Of a stretch of 64,000 bases of DNA, positions 1 through 13,149 are shown piece after piece; position 1 is the stretch's first letter; the number at the start of each line of letters is the position of its first letter. The notes beneath the pieces were generated by a model. It made no database searches. It was given only the letters and a program-made list of their open reading frames with translations, and was not told the DNA's origin. A program made the translations under genes and the position numbers. This stretch comes from Onchocerca volvulus (taxonomy: Eukaryota; Nematoda; Chromadorea; Rhabditida; Onchocercidae), in the NCBI GenBank assembly GCA_000499405.2, contig HG738138.1, forward strand, positions 16,469,054-16,533,053. Direction: 5' to 3'.

Positions 1-2012
1 CTATAACATATCATTTTGTGGAATCGAACGATGCCACCCATTTGATTCACGTAAATGGGGACGTGTTTATGAGACACTGTTGCGTAAGTTACCATCTTAT
101 GATTAAATATTGCTAGAACAAATGTTTTTTCGAAATCAATCCTTTAAGAAAAAGATCTTAAAAATTGAAGTTTTTTTGTTTTTATCTTTAAGATATTTTA
201 ACTTTGACATATTTTTCTTTGCTTTGACTCGTGAAAATTAAAAATATATTGAAAATGGCTTTGATTTATGTTTTCTTGATGCATTTTAATCAGTCTTATT
301 GGTTTTTTTTTTTCATTCCAGAATCAGGGATGTTTGAAGAAAAGCAAACGATAAGGCCATTGGAAGCAAGCATGGATGATCTTCGTGTTGTGCATTCATC
401 AGTCTACCTCTCATCATTACGCTGCCCTTGTTACGTTGCGAAGATAGTTGAAGTTGCACCTGTTGCATTCATACCTCCATGTATCATCAACAAAGTCCTC
501 CTCACACCATTTCGATATCACACTGATAAGTTTGATAAGCATATAGCAGTATGTAAACTTCTGTATGTTTCTGTTCATTTTAATGCACGTTTATACTAAT
601 TGTACATTAATGTTCGGAACACTTTTAAGTTATGCACAGATTGCATTAAATGCATCGATGCATATTCATTAAAAAGTGCATTATGTTTTAATGCTGCATT
701 GTTTGAAGTTGTGTAAATGGAAAAATGGTTTACTTATTATTTATAGGCGGCACAATACTGGCAGCCAAGCTTGCACTAACATCCGGTTGGGCAATAAATA
801 TTGGTGGTGGCTTCCATCATGCAAGTCGTTCAGAGGGTGGCGGTTTTTGTATTTATGCTGATATTACCTTGGCACTAACATTCTTATTCATCAATCAATT
901 GATTTCAAAAGCAGTGATTGTTGATTTAGATGCTCATCAGGTTGTTTCACATCTATTTTAACTGATATCTTCACATCTTACCGTTACTCTTTTTTGCATC
1001 CCTTACATCAGATTCCGACTGATTGCATTTTTATTCTTTACTGAACTTCAATTTTAATTTTATTTTTCGTTCTGTGCTATAAGACACTGTTCAAGCAGTT
1101 TTTTTCAGGGTAATGGTCATGAAAATGATTTTAGCGGTGACAGTCGTGTTTACATAATGGATATGTTCAATAATCGCATTTATCCGAACGATTTGAGAGC
1201 AAGACGTAAAATCTTTATTTTTCTCATTGTCTATAAAATTAAAATGAATAAGTTCGTGAAGTTAAAGAGGTAGTCTTTAGATTTAAGATTTGTAAGCACA
1301 TTTCCAATTCAAGTAGAAAAAAGTGAAATCTTTCTAATGCAGTGTATTATATAAATGCTAAATGTCAATTTTTATTGAATGCAGTCTTTAAATCAAGAAA
1401 TATTGGAGATACTTTTTAATTTCTTTTCATATACTTCTAACATTCTTGATTCTATCGAAATTTTGTGCTGTTCTCAAAATTATGTCTATTTCTTAGGTAG
1501 TATAAGAAGATCAGTTCATCTTCGTATTGGTATACAAGATGCAGAATATCTGTTTCTACTTTCGAGCAATCTTGAAGATGTTTTAAGCGAATTTTGGCCT
1601 GATATAATCGTGTATAATGCGGGAACTGATTGTCTTCGAGGCGATCCACTTGGATTATTGTCGATATCTTCGAAAGTTGTTATATTTTTTCTTAAAGTGT
1701 GAAATTTTTCCTTGTACCAGCTCAGCAATTCGAAAATTCATAGTGCTATATGTCCAGTTAAGAGCGTTTAAGTCCGAGTTTTTCTCTTGTTTGCTATAAT
1801 AGTTTTCCATTAGTCGGGATCAAGTCATCCATTTGTTATAATATTTTTAGGGAATTCGAAAACGTGATGAAATTGTCTTCAAAATGGCTCGCGATAGGCA
1901 TATTCCGATTGTAATGCTGCTAAGTGGTGGATATATGCCAAATACGCATCGGGTCATTGCCAAATCGATTCTGAATTTGTACGATAAAAATTTATTAAGG
2001 GTAGAATTATAA
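1..2012 (+). CDS. HDAC11: Histone deacetylase 11 (class IV HDAC), 5' end outside window
   Basis: Zn-dependent deacetylase/defatty-acylase of the class IV family. Six exons read as 1-83 (partial), 322-525 or 322-552, 747-940, 1109-1205, 1497-1675 and 1851-2012 (TAA). Family landmarks appear in order: YNISF near the start, GWAINIGGGFHHAS with the catalytic His pair, DLDAHQGNGHE with the zinc-binding Asp/His, NAGTD with the second zinc-binding Asp, and LSGGY with the active-site loop Tyr. All key residues are intact, so the enzyme should be active. The N-terminus lies upstream of base 1. The exon 2/3 junction is odd: homology places the exon end at 525, followed by ATAAGT instead of GTAAGT, while a usable GTAAAC donor at 553 would add nine codons in frame. 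An AATAAA follows the stop at about 2013. Family assignment is firm; the exact splicing of intron 2 is not. Confidence 0.93.
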
Positions 2013-5000
2013 ATAAAACTTTATGTAACTCAGTTTTTTCAGAAAAAACTGCAATTTACTACTAGTCTTTAAAATTGCTAGTCTTTTAATATTTCCAAAG
2101 AAGGATCATTCCATCAAACAGTCTTTCGTGATTTGTATTACCTATTTTGTTAACAATTATTACTAAAAGAATGTAAACAAAAACATTAAAGAATCAGAAT
2201 ATTGCATCTCAAGTTTCTGGAAGTAGTATATAATCTCTAAAGCACTTCTAATTAAAAAAAAAAAAAAAAAAGAAATTATATTATAAAAGAGCTTTGAGCA
2301 ATAAAGATATTTATTTTTGTGACCTTACATGAGCATTAAGAGTTGTTGTTGTCCATAAACTGATTGATAAGTGGAAGAAACCCATTAAGCAATAAAGATG
2401 TTTTCCTTTTCTTTGTGATTAGTATACTGCTAGTTATAATGAAAAGGTGATGTAAACGATTTTATGCAGCGAATTAATTCCTAAGCAGTATACCTTATCT
2501 CATCAAAATTAACTATTAAGCAATATAGCTTATCAAAATCAACTCCTAAGCAGGATATCTTATCTGTGTATTGCGTTTAAGATAAAAAATATTGCTTTTT
2601 TCCTCCTTTGTTGCTAGCATAAATTCGTATGTATAAAATGTTGTAAAATTAAACTATGATACATATATGAAGAAAGGAATGAGAACGAACGGGAATGTCA
2701 AGATAATTTTGCTTAGTGATGAGATTGAACCATCTGATAGGCATGAAGCTTGCAACAACTATACATACTTTACCCTCGTTTTTTCTTTAATAGTTTTCTC
2801 TCGAAATGAGAAAAAAAGCCCCGTGATTCATTTCATTTTAAAAACATCGATGAGAGAGATAGGAAGGGCAATAAGAAAAAAAAAAAAAACTACAACGAAA
2901 TAGAGATAAGGGATAGGACCAATCATAGCATCATTTTTTATAATACAGCTGGTGATCAACGAAATGGCATTTTTTTGCTAATCAAACGAAGTGGAATTTT
3001 TACCATGTTTTTGCCATAAAATTTCTAATGGTTTCGTCTTTCTAATAAATTTGCAGCAATTCCATCGTATGATTTAATGGCCTCTGAAGTTCCTATTTAG
3101 TGGAATATTTAGCTATTAGTACTAATGAAGTAACAGATAACGATATTTGGATTATAGCTATTATTTATTGATAAGTGGTGAATTCATCGCTCCCGAGTGA
3201 AAAATTGATGAGTGATGGCTTAGTCACAATTACAAAATCTCTTTCGGGATCTGATAACTGATAGGATGTTATTATGATGGGGATAAGTTCCGCTAAAATT
3301 AATGCGGGTATTGTTAACTTGTCAGCGGAGAATTTCTTGATCTCTTTTCTTCTTTTTTAATCTTAAAACTCAGAACCTAAAATTTAATCCAAAATCAATT
3401 CAAATCCAAGTCGAAGAATATATAGGAAAGACATTTATTAAAAGATATGTTAAATTCAATTTCATACTGTATTTTAATTTCCAGTTTATAATTTTTGAAA
3501 TAATGGGTTATATTCCAAAACTATGATATTAGTCTATTGTTGACTAAAAAGATTCTTAAGTGAAGATTTCTATTATGAAATTGCACATAATCCGCAGTTC
3601 GGAGGAATGTTTCGTTCCGATTTCTATGGGATTCTGTGGCAGGGTAACGATGTTTGTTATGAAATTATGATTCATATATATAATGCAATATATCTCTTTC
3701 ATTCATAAATAACTATCGCGCCTTTTTAAAGAAATAAAAAACTGCACTTACATATTTCTTAGAGATAAATATTTTCATAATATAAAAGATAATCTCACTC
3801 AGAATGTGAATTCTCAACTGGCTTTCTGAATCTTCTTGCGGATCGCACATTCGAAAGAGAGGAACAGATTGCAATTCCGTTACTAAATTGCTCAGAAAAT
3901 TTAAGTATTATTCATCATCGTTTTACAGATATGGAATTTTTGTAGTTCATTAAAATTTTGCTTCACAAAATAAAAAATAGCGATACATTTTGTCGAAATG
4001 AAGCTATAAATGCAATATGAGCTATGGGAAGCATTTAAATTTAGTTTGCAGTAGCAAACCCACTATAACTAAACATTAAAACAATGATCGATTTTTGAAG
4101 ATCAAAAGAGACTTTATTTGGTCAGTGCATTGAAGTTTTTTCTCAATTAAAAGCACCATTAAGTTATATTGTCATTTTAAGGTATTCGCTGCTTTTCAAT
4201 ATCAATTACCTACAGTAATAGAAATGAACTGTGAAGCTATCATGCAGCAATAGATTAATCTTAATGAAATTATTTATTTATTTTGAAAATTTTTTCTCCA
4301 TAATTGGTTGCCCAAGGCCAATATCAGCAGGTTTTGTCTGGCTAAGTTTGGGTCCAGACCTACCTGTCGATATTGCCCGCGGGCAGTCGTATGTCCTATT
4401 TACCTTCATAAACATCAGAAGTAATCCGAAAAAAAATAACTCTGTAACTATTACAAAAATAGGTTACATTATTGCTTAAACAATCCTAAATATTGAATAT
4501 ATAATATTAATATTTCTCCTAGCAGAATTTGGCGTGTCATAAACTTCATTTTTTAAAAATTTAAAGCACTGCAAGAAGATAATGGTTGTTATCCGCCATA
4601 TAGCGTATTTCCGATTTATGATGTCCTAGAAAAATGAGTAGATTTTTTTTAATTCATCTAGTTTTAACTATAAATTCCTGCCTAAAAATAATAATTATGA
4701 ATTCAAAATAACTAATTTTATTCCTAAAATTCCAAAGAAAGAGTTGATCAAAAATTTCTATTTTTACTTTACTCCTTTTAATTCTATCGTTTTCGATATG
4801 AATTTGTTAGATTGCTTTTTTCCTGTTCTAAAATACCTGTAAAAAAAAAACTGACTATATGTTAACCATTGTTGTAAAATTGAACAATATTAACAATATA
4901 ACTTCAGGGATAGAATTGTAGGACTGCCAGTCTGCATCGTACTTATCTTATTTGATCAAAATGTAGTAAATAGTTACGTCTTTATCACAAGAAAAAAACA

Positions 5001-5417
5001 TTAAAGCTTATTGAAATATTACTTAACATCTATGAAAAATTTGTAGGACAAATCGTTTATTGTTAAGTATCACATGGATTTTTACTTTTATAGAAAATAT
5101 GAAAGAACTCATGTCGATATTAATACTAAATAATAATAATAATAATTTCTGAAAATTTGAAAAAAAATTCACAACTTTTATGTTAGCAAGTTAAGATAAT
5201 GTTTTCCAGATTATGCAAATCATTGTTTATCTGATCATATAAGTTTTCTTGTATTTACTCATACAGTTATCATATCAGTCGGAAAAAAAAGTTGTCATTT
5301 CAAAAAAAGAAAAAATGAATCCAGTATTTCATTTCGTATAAATGGTGAAGAAACACTGCTTAAAAGAAAGTTTCGGAAAAAATTTTGCCGGAAGAGAGGA
5401 AATTAAAAAAATAACTT
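2013..5417. other. Intergenic spacer, no gene recognised
   Basis: AT-rich sequence between the HDAC11 stop and the globin pseudogene. It contains A-runs near 2253 and 2878 and a GC-richer patch at 4300-4400 with the perfect 12-bp palindrome TGCCCGCGGGCA (4374-4385). Open frames at 2667-2903 and 4231-4479 (+) have no recognisable domain and no convincing splice partners. The last exon expected for the neighbouring globin pseudogene was looked for here on the minus strand and not found. Confidence 0.6.
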
Positions 5418-5419
5418 AC

Positions 5420-7219
5420 CCAGAATATTTCCGGTTTTAATGCTCCTCTATGAGTATGTTGATTTTCGAGTAAGTTAAAAAATGCATCTGAATTTTCGAT
5501 CTGGTTGTGAAATTTTTAATTTTAATTTAAAAAATGAAATATTCCGATTTTTAGATACCACTTGATTTTTTTTTTCTTTTTTTTTTTTTTTTTTTGTTTT
5601 ATTAATTGAAATTCAAAAGGATAAGAAAATACTGTAAAATGACACTCGGATATTGGGTCAGTCGGCATACTATCCCTTGCTGGAATTATTTTGATTAAGC
5701 AGAGTAGGAAATAATTAAGCAATACTTAAAAAAGTCAAATTGTTTGGAATTACCGAATAAAAGGTGATTCATATTTGTATAATTAAAATAATTCTATCTT
5801 TTCCTTGCTCATTCTGTCTCGTAAAAAGTTGAATATAATAGATGTCAGTTAAAATTGTTGAAAAATAAGATGACCGATTACGACGTTGTAATGGAATAAA
5901 ATCCAGAAATGATTTCGACATTATTTGAAACTCTAAATTATTTGATTTTGATTAATTATGTCTCGATTTTTTTCTGCAAATGTAATAGTGACCTCCAATA
6001 CGGAGTTTAACTAGCCGGTCTAAAGGCCAAACTGATCAACGGCAGCAAATAATGCAATCATCAAATCGGCGCCCTCTTGATTGATGAGACCTCGTCTCGG
6101 ATTTATGACACCCAGACAGCGCCATGGTGTGGAAAAAAACGGAATATAAGCGGCAGTCGACGATCGAAAATCATCAGTCACAGTTAACCTCACGACGATC
6201 AGCTCAGCGCCACGAAACCTTCACTTCCCCTTTTTTTTCGTACTTCGCCTTTCTATATTTTGTTATCTATTGTGTGTTGGTCCGCATATACTGGATGACA
6301 CCTCACGCATTGTATTAAAAGTATTTTATCTAATAAAGTACTTAAAATTCTTAGTGCCGTGAAGCCCCTTTTTTAACAAAACAATTTCGAGACACAAATT
6401 ATTTTGCAGCAACAACAGGTTAAGTCTCGCCGGTAAGTCCCCCTAATAATTAGGTAGCATTCAAGTCAGATCTCTCTGGAACATCCACTTAATTCGGCAG
6501 CATGAAATAAGTGATCCATCTGTCATTATTTTGACTCTTAACTGAATGTGTTTCTCTTTTCGATGATAATTTATGAAAAACTGACTGATAAGAATCACTT
6601 GATCGCTTTTCCCATGAATTTCATGACAGCGCCATGGGCGTTTAGGCTTTCTTTCATCGTTTACTTCATTTTCTTTCGCTGCATTGGCAATATTTCGAAA
6701 TTAAAAAAACTCGTAAAATTCCGAATGTTCTGATAACATTCTGCATAAAAAGAAAAGAAGTGTACAATAAGGATTCATCCAAAAGTCATTTCTTTAGTTA
6801 TAATAACTGAAAAAAGAGATTAATTAACGGAAAAAATTCCATATCAAACAAGTTAATTTTAATTGTTGAATTCATCCAAGTATTGCCTTTAATCTTTTAT
6901 TGGTAAGCTTGAAATTAACAAGATTTCAAATTAAAATGATTAAAATAATGATTAATCGTATTAAGTAATTAAAGTTGGAATGAAATGTTTAATTAGGATA
7001 AGTAAAAATAATAAAGTTACTTCAGGAACATTTCAATAAAATATTTGTAACATCGCATTCAATACCTTTCCAATTTTCGATTAAAACAAATTTTTGCTTT
7101 CTTGTCAATGATATTTGTGGATCATCGAATTCATCCGCGGTCGATTTAGCTTTTGATTCACAATAGTGATTGATTACATCTGCCGAAATTTTTTTCCGAC
7201 CAAGACATGAACATTTCAT
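5420..7219 (-). pseudogene. Globin pseudogene (paralogue of the globin at 14471-16904)
   Basis: Three exon-like blocks match the intact globin in order. Block 1 (7021-7219) begins MKCSC and carries the helix A motif LTRKQKFVLIENWKGI. A net one-base deletion close to its 3' end (about 7030-7050) shifts the frame, so the EMFLK ending is now read only in another frame. Block 2 (about 6587-6748) resembles the CD/E-helix exon. The position of the conserved helix-C Pro is now a TAA stop (6701-6703), and a second frame change near 6650-6670 separates NIANAAKENE from AHGAVMKFMGKAIK, which still holds the distal His. Block 3 (5420-5500) stays open (SDAFFNLLEN to KPEIFW) with a two-residue deletion before the proximal His. 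No match to the final exon was found down to 2013. One nonsense change, two frame breaks and a missing 3' exon argue for a dead gene. Assembly error at each site is possible but less likely. Confidence 0.8.
5980..6400 (+). promoter_or_regulatory. LTR-like island: TATA box, initiator and polyadenylation signal
   Basis: A GC-richer block inside an intron of the globin pseudogene, on the opposite strand. It has a TATAAG box at about 6148, an initiator-like ATCAGTC about 25-30 bp downstream, and AATAAA at about 6333. TATA, Inr and poly(A) signal within about 190 bp is the layout of a retroelement LTR (U3-R-U5). A TG start near 5980 and CA-type end near 6400 are plausible, but no target-site duplication, primer-binding site or second LTR was identified. 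It could instead be an ordinary promoter. Identification as an LTR is inference. Confidence 0.35.
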
Positions 7220-10200
7220 TTAGTACCTGTCTGTCTTTCTGTCTATATATATATATATATTCAAATTTAAGATTGCATATCCATATAGTTCTAAATTTAA
7301 TAAAAATCAAGATCGAGAAGATAAAATATCGTTGGAATTTTTAGAATCTAATATATATTTATGGCTGAAGGTATACTTTAAGAAGTGTCACAATGAAAAG
7401 CTTAGACATTTTTACTGGAAATAAGTAGAAAGAGCTGAAACCAAATGTTACTGCGAAAAGTAATTATACAAACCTACTATTTCCTATCATAATTACTTGA
7501 TTTTATGTTTTCTATTTATCTTACTGACATTTGAAATGATCTGAATGAAGGAAAGTTGCTGTTATTAGACATGATAGATCAATAAAGATAAGCAGAAATA
7601 ACATTTACTAACTTATCTTTTATCCATTGGTTCATTTTTGTTTTCTTGTTTTTTCCTTATTTTCCCATCATTATGTTTATTATGAAATGAATCAAACAAA
7701 AGACATAAATCATTTGTCGTCTTAAATTAAAAAAAAAAAAAAATGAAAAATTTGTTTTTTTTTTAAAAGAAAATAATGGAAAAAAACGGAAATTATATCG
7801 AATATATTAAAAGGTAAATGAGTAACTTAAGTAGATCATTACTACTTTATTATTGATATTTTAATTTGAAAAAAATTCAGTTGGTTTATTTGCATTTCAT
7901 CTACAACGAATGGAATCTCCGAAGAAAAGCAGACAAAAAAAAAACTCTCGGTTTAATTATCTAATAAAGGACAAGCAAGGATGATGCAAGACATTATTTT
8001 CATCCCAATAATCCTTTCGCCGTAAAATTTCATTCTAAAATTATCATCGATATAGATATATGCAAAATAAAATAAAAGAAGAAATGAATAATTCTATAAA
8101 ATTTTTCGATGTCAAAAAAATTTTATTTTTTTTGTCCGAAATTCAAAAATAAATAAATAAACAAATGATCACAGGGAAATTTGTGTAAAATGCGAAAAAA
8201 AGCTTGTGAAAATAGCATTGATTAATATGGAACATTTTTATTAATTTATATCACTTTTCGGTTTACTTATCTTATTGCAAATAAACACTGATTATTATCG
8301 AGTTTTTTACACTTTTTTTCATTGAAATATTTCATTTAAAATGATCTTTTTTCCCTATAGATTGCTTTGTTATCATTCGATAACTGTATCATTCTTGAAC
8401 GATGCAAATTATATTGTCATATTTAATCATTATCAATATGCTTATTTTATTCTTTACATTACTATCATCTTCATTCACTTTTTACATTGTTGTCATTCAT
8501 TTTCCCTATCTCAGATTTGTCTTTCATGTATAACATTCTCATTTTTAGATAATTAGTAAGAAAAGTAATCATTTCAAACAAATTATTTTACAATATCTTT
8601 TTATTATTTTCTTACTGTATGAAAGAAATGCGGGAAAAAATGTATGGATAATGAAGGAATTGAATTTCAGTTTTTACTAATCAACAATAACATTCCATTC
8701 ATCAATGCATTTATATAAGAAATATTATAAAAAATGCAACATTAAAGAGAATGAAAAAAAGAAAGGAAATTGAATAATTGAGAACTCTTTGCTTAATTAT
8801 TTCGATACTGTAATGCTTGCATAAAATATAAATCATTTTGAAATTTTAAAGCAAATAAATTTTATTTTTTTTTTTTTTGCAAACAAAATATAAAATTCAA
8901 AAAGAAATTTGAGCAGTTTTGACAAATGTAAATCTTATTCAAATGCTAAAATTGACGTTTTTTGCAATAAATGTTACACGAAAATTATGTTTAACAAGCA
9001 AAATAAATTTATTGAAAAAAAACTTTCGCGGACACGTTCATAAATTCTTTTATTACTTTTTTCTAGAATTTTATAACTCTTTCATCTTTTTTTTATTTTT
9101 TCGTCTTCTGCCTCATGCATACATAATCTTAGTTTAATACTTTCTAGAACTTAAGCAGAAATTTCTCAAAGCAAAACAAAACCGAAATTTCATCGTCTCA
9201 AAGTATCATAATTAATTTAATATTTAGTAAGACAGAAAGTACTAAAAACCATCGCTTTGTTGGTTAACATGGAAAATTTTATTTCATTCATTAGCATTCG
9301 AAAATTCTCATTTATTGATTGAAATTAGTAAACTTTTTGTCGAATAAAACATTTGTCGTAATCCATGATTTAATCTTCAATTAGATGCATTAATCCGAAA
9401 TGCACTAAAAACAAAAAAATAAATTAATCGATTTCAATGATTGAATTATTCGAAACAAATAAAACGTCAATGTTATGCGTATTTATTCCATTCAAGTAAT
9501 TAATAAAAAGACTTGACCATAAAAGTATGCAGATTAAATGGCCAACTATAAGGATAATAAGAAAAATCGATTAAAGTTCCATACATTTTAATTAAAATAA
9601 TATATATTGAAAAAATCAGATTGTTAAAAATATGCTTCAATTCTTTTGAAATACATTAGATGCTTTCATATCGCAGATCCTTTCTTATAATTTCCTATTT
9701 CATTAAAAAGATGGTCCTAATAATGATACCTCAGGCATAAATAATATCAAAAAAAAGATAATCGTTGACAAAAAAGAGATGAAAAAATTATGATTTCGAT
9801 TAATGCTACTGAAAAAGAAAAAAAAAAAAAAGAAAGAAAAGAGTGAAAAACGTATGATATGAGAGTTTTTATTTACGTTAACGTTTCAGAAAATTCTATT
9901 TTTTGAAACTATATTACTTTGAAGAAAAAATGCACTATTTGAAAATGTTAACTAAGATTTATATCTTAGCTTATGATGCTAGAATCTTTAGTAAAATTAA
10001 TTTGGAAACAAATCACATTGCAAATATAAACAAAGATTTATGAAGATTTCAAAAATTAAATTTTTTCTCCTACAATTAACTGATTCTGTAATAATATATA
10101 TGAAATGAATATTTCAATATTTTTATTATCCATGTTTTATTCGGAACTTACTGCAACTTGTGCATTAATTTTGTTAATAAATAATTTTTTTATAAAACAC

Positions 10201-11313
10201 ACGAAAAGATGATTCATCATCTATTCATTTTTGAAATTTATTATAAATATATATTAATTTTATCATCAATTAATCCTTTTTATAATACATGCGATACATT
10301 TATCATATTTTCATTACCTGTTCATAATTCGAGACTTAATGTCAATATGTATTAATTTTGCAAATGAAATTTATTTGAAACGAATGAATGAAATGCTATT
10401 ATAAATTTTTTGGATGATGCAAAAGATTAAATCTTCATGTGATGCAGTTTTTCAGTAAATGATTAATATTTCATTATTTGACTGGGCAAATGGATACAAA
10501 ATGGACACATGTATAATGACGAAAAGCAAATTTTGACATTAAAAAATTCACTGATAACAAATTTTATTTGTCTGGATATTAGTAGCCACGTATCACGAGG
10601 AATCTGATACTATCTGTCTCATATATCTACAATCATAACTGACAAAATATGACATTTTCTCAATAATAATTAATATTTTTCAATGCATAAAATATCGAAT
10701 ATACAAAAAAAATGCTTTTGTCACAAACTGAAAGCCAAGTTTTTGGTTTATTACTAATTTATGCTGCAAATGGCTTTAAATAGCTTTTTTTTTTCGTTCA
10801 TGTTTTGCTAAACAAAATGGATTTGATTTAATTTTTGGTTGCTTTTTTTTTGGGGAGTTTATAGCGTTAATTAAAATTTCTCACTAATCCATTTTTTTTT
10901 TTTTTCTTTGAAAAATTTGGTCGTAAGCAACCAAAAGAACAAAAGTAATTGAAAGGAAATTTCGGAAAAAAATCATTAATAGGAAATAATAAACAAAGAA
11001 TAAATCTTAAAGGCTGTTCCTGCTATTTTTCGCAGATGCTTGGACTGGTTTAACAAAGTCTTCAATAAAGAATGTATGAAAAAAGTGAAATCCATTGAAA
11101 TGTATGTAAAGTATTTAGAACAAAAAAAATGAAATAAAATAAAAGTGCATTTTCAACCAGTAATTATTGCCACTATTGCTATTTTCTGTTTAAACTGAAA
11201 ATTAAATATTCTATCAAAAATTCTATTGATAAGCTTATTTCAGGCAGTTTTGTTAACATCACGTCAATAACTGTGAAGCATTGCGATCCTTTATGGACTA
11301 TATCAAACTAAGT

Positions 11314-11345
<32 letters not shown>

Positions 11346-13045
11346 GACAAAATCATCAAACTCTTTTTTTTAATGATAAAATCGTAATTAACGATTAAAT
11401 TAATCGAAAATATTCCCTTGAACGGAATTATATTTGTTAGCGTAAACATCACTCATTATGAATGAGATTGGGTAACTTAAATAAAATGATGATTACATAA
11501 TGCGATAAAAGATATAAATTTAAATGAATTTGAATTTCGAAAGTGCATTCTATAAATGATTTAAGTGGAAATTTTGAAATAGTAATGAAATTAGATTTCA
11601 AATTTTAAGCTTTAATTGGATTTTTTTACGGATGGACCGAAGTGCATTAAAAAAAATTAAGAAAAAAGATAAATCATTTATCACGATGTGTTACCATTCG
11701 AATCTTATAAGTTCCTTGTCTCGAAACTATGTCATTAAACCTTAATAGTAAGGTAAACTTTTATGGAAATTATATTGATATAATTTAGATAAATTCGAAC
11801 TAATTAATTATTGCTGATTGAAAGTGAAGTTTCTATTAATAATCAAAAAATTTCGTTATAATACCTATCATCATCGTTACCTTCTTTGGATAGTATAAAG
11901 AACATTTTTCTTTTAATTTCAAATTATTCTAATCAATAATATATGCACGACAAGGTAAGCAAGTTTTTTTGACTAATATCAGAAGTTTCAAAAATTCATT
12001 CCAAACTATCATTCTCAGCAATGAATGATGTCAAGTTTTTGATAATATCCGTTTCACAGATTTATGTCTATAAACTATTTCACATCATTACAACTCTTAT
12101 CATATGCTTTATCAATGTTAATGATCGTCTCTTGGAAAAACAGTCATATTTGGCAGTTTGGGATAGATTTCGGGCAACTTATTTGTTATTATTTGCATAA
12201 TTTTTCCTATCATTTCCATTTTCTTTAAAAATAAAGAAAAAAAAAGTTTCCCGATTTTTTTCGGCTTTTTTTTTTTTTTTTTTTTTTTTTTTGAATAAAT
12301 TGGAAGTTCGCTCAAAAAAATTTTTAAAAAAATCAAAAAAAAGCGAAAAGCAGGGAAACTTATGTAAGTTATTTTTATGTCATTTACAATTACACTGAGT
12401 ATCAATTAATATAAATTAAGCGTAAATGGTTAATAATGGTGCAATGATTATTATTATTATTTCTCAAAAAAATGTCTTAAATTTCCAACCTCGAAATCTG
12501 TAATTCATATAAATAATAACTAGCTTTAATTCATTATTTTTTCAGCATTTAAAGGAAAACAGAAAGTAAGTTTAATTCAATTTGCAATTATGATATCAGT
12601 TTAATGATATTATAACTGCAACTTGAATTAAATAATTAAATTATGAATGAAAAATACGCAAAAAATTGTTAAAAACTGTTTTGGTAATTAAATTGATTTA
12701 GTTCTAGGATTAAATTGGTTTAGTTCAATTTTTTTTTAATTCATAAAAAATGGTCGGTATTTCGTAAAAAGCTACCAAAAATAAGCCAATAGTGCAAAAT
12801 TCTTAATGCTGCAATAAAGTCAATATGCCTTTGTATGTCTGATTTCCAATATGACGTTTAACTTTTCAAAAAAAAAAAAATTCCGGAAAAAACTATTTTA
12901 ATTGCCTATAAATAAATCATTTTGATCAACATGCAAGCTGTCACTGATTTTTTTCTGATCGTGACAAGTTGTAGGGGTGAATTCTGGTTTTAGTTCTCAT
13001 AGGTTTCTTCAATATTGTTGTTTCACTCACTTGTTTCACACGAAC
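7220..13045. other. Long AT-rich intergenic spacer
   Basis: No gene recognised on either strand. It holds a short TA run at about 7244-7260, T-runs of 28 at 11315-11342 and 27 at 12266-12292, and many shorter A/T runs. Open frames here (for example 8341-8556, 8919-9137 and 12118-12405) translate to low-complexity Phe/Ile/Lys/Asn-rich peptides typical of AT-rich noncoding DNA. Confidence 0.6.
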
Positions 13046-13067
13046 CTCAAATTTGAATAATTAAACC
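13046..13067 (-). other. SL1-like 22-mer
   Basis: Read on the minus strand, this 22-mer matches the nematode spliced leader SL1 at 19 of 22 positions. The differences are TT for CC at positions 11-12 and A for G at position 16. The next bases are GTTCG rather than the GTAA-type donor of an SL RNA gene, and no Sm-site-like AATTTTTGG was seen downstream. It may be a decayed SL RNA gene, the 5' scar of a retroposed trans-spliced mRNA, or chance. Confidence 0.25.
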
Positions 13068-13149
13068 TTTATTATGATAAATTTGCTAATTAGTAAAGCA
13101 GCAATTATATCAACGACACAATTTCGATAATATCAAAGGATCACTTTCA

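Noticed and set aside
3780..3905. Minus-strand open stretch tested as the missing last exon of the globin pseudogene
   Set aside because: No match to the G/H-helix exon of the intact paralogue.
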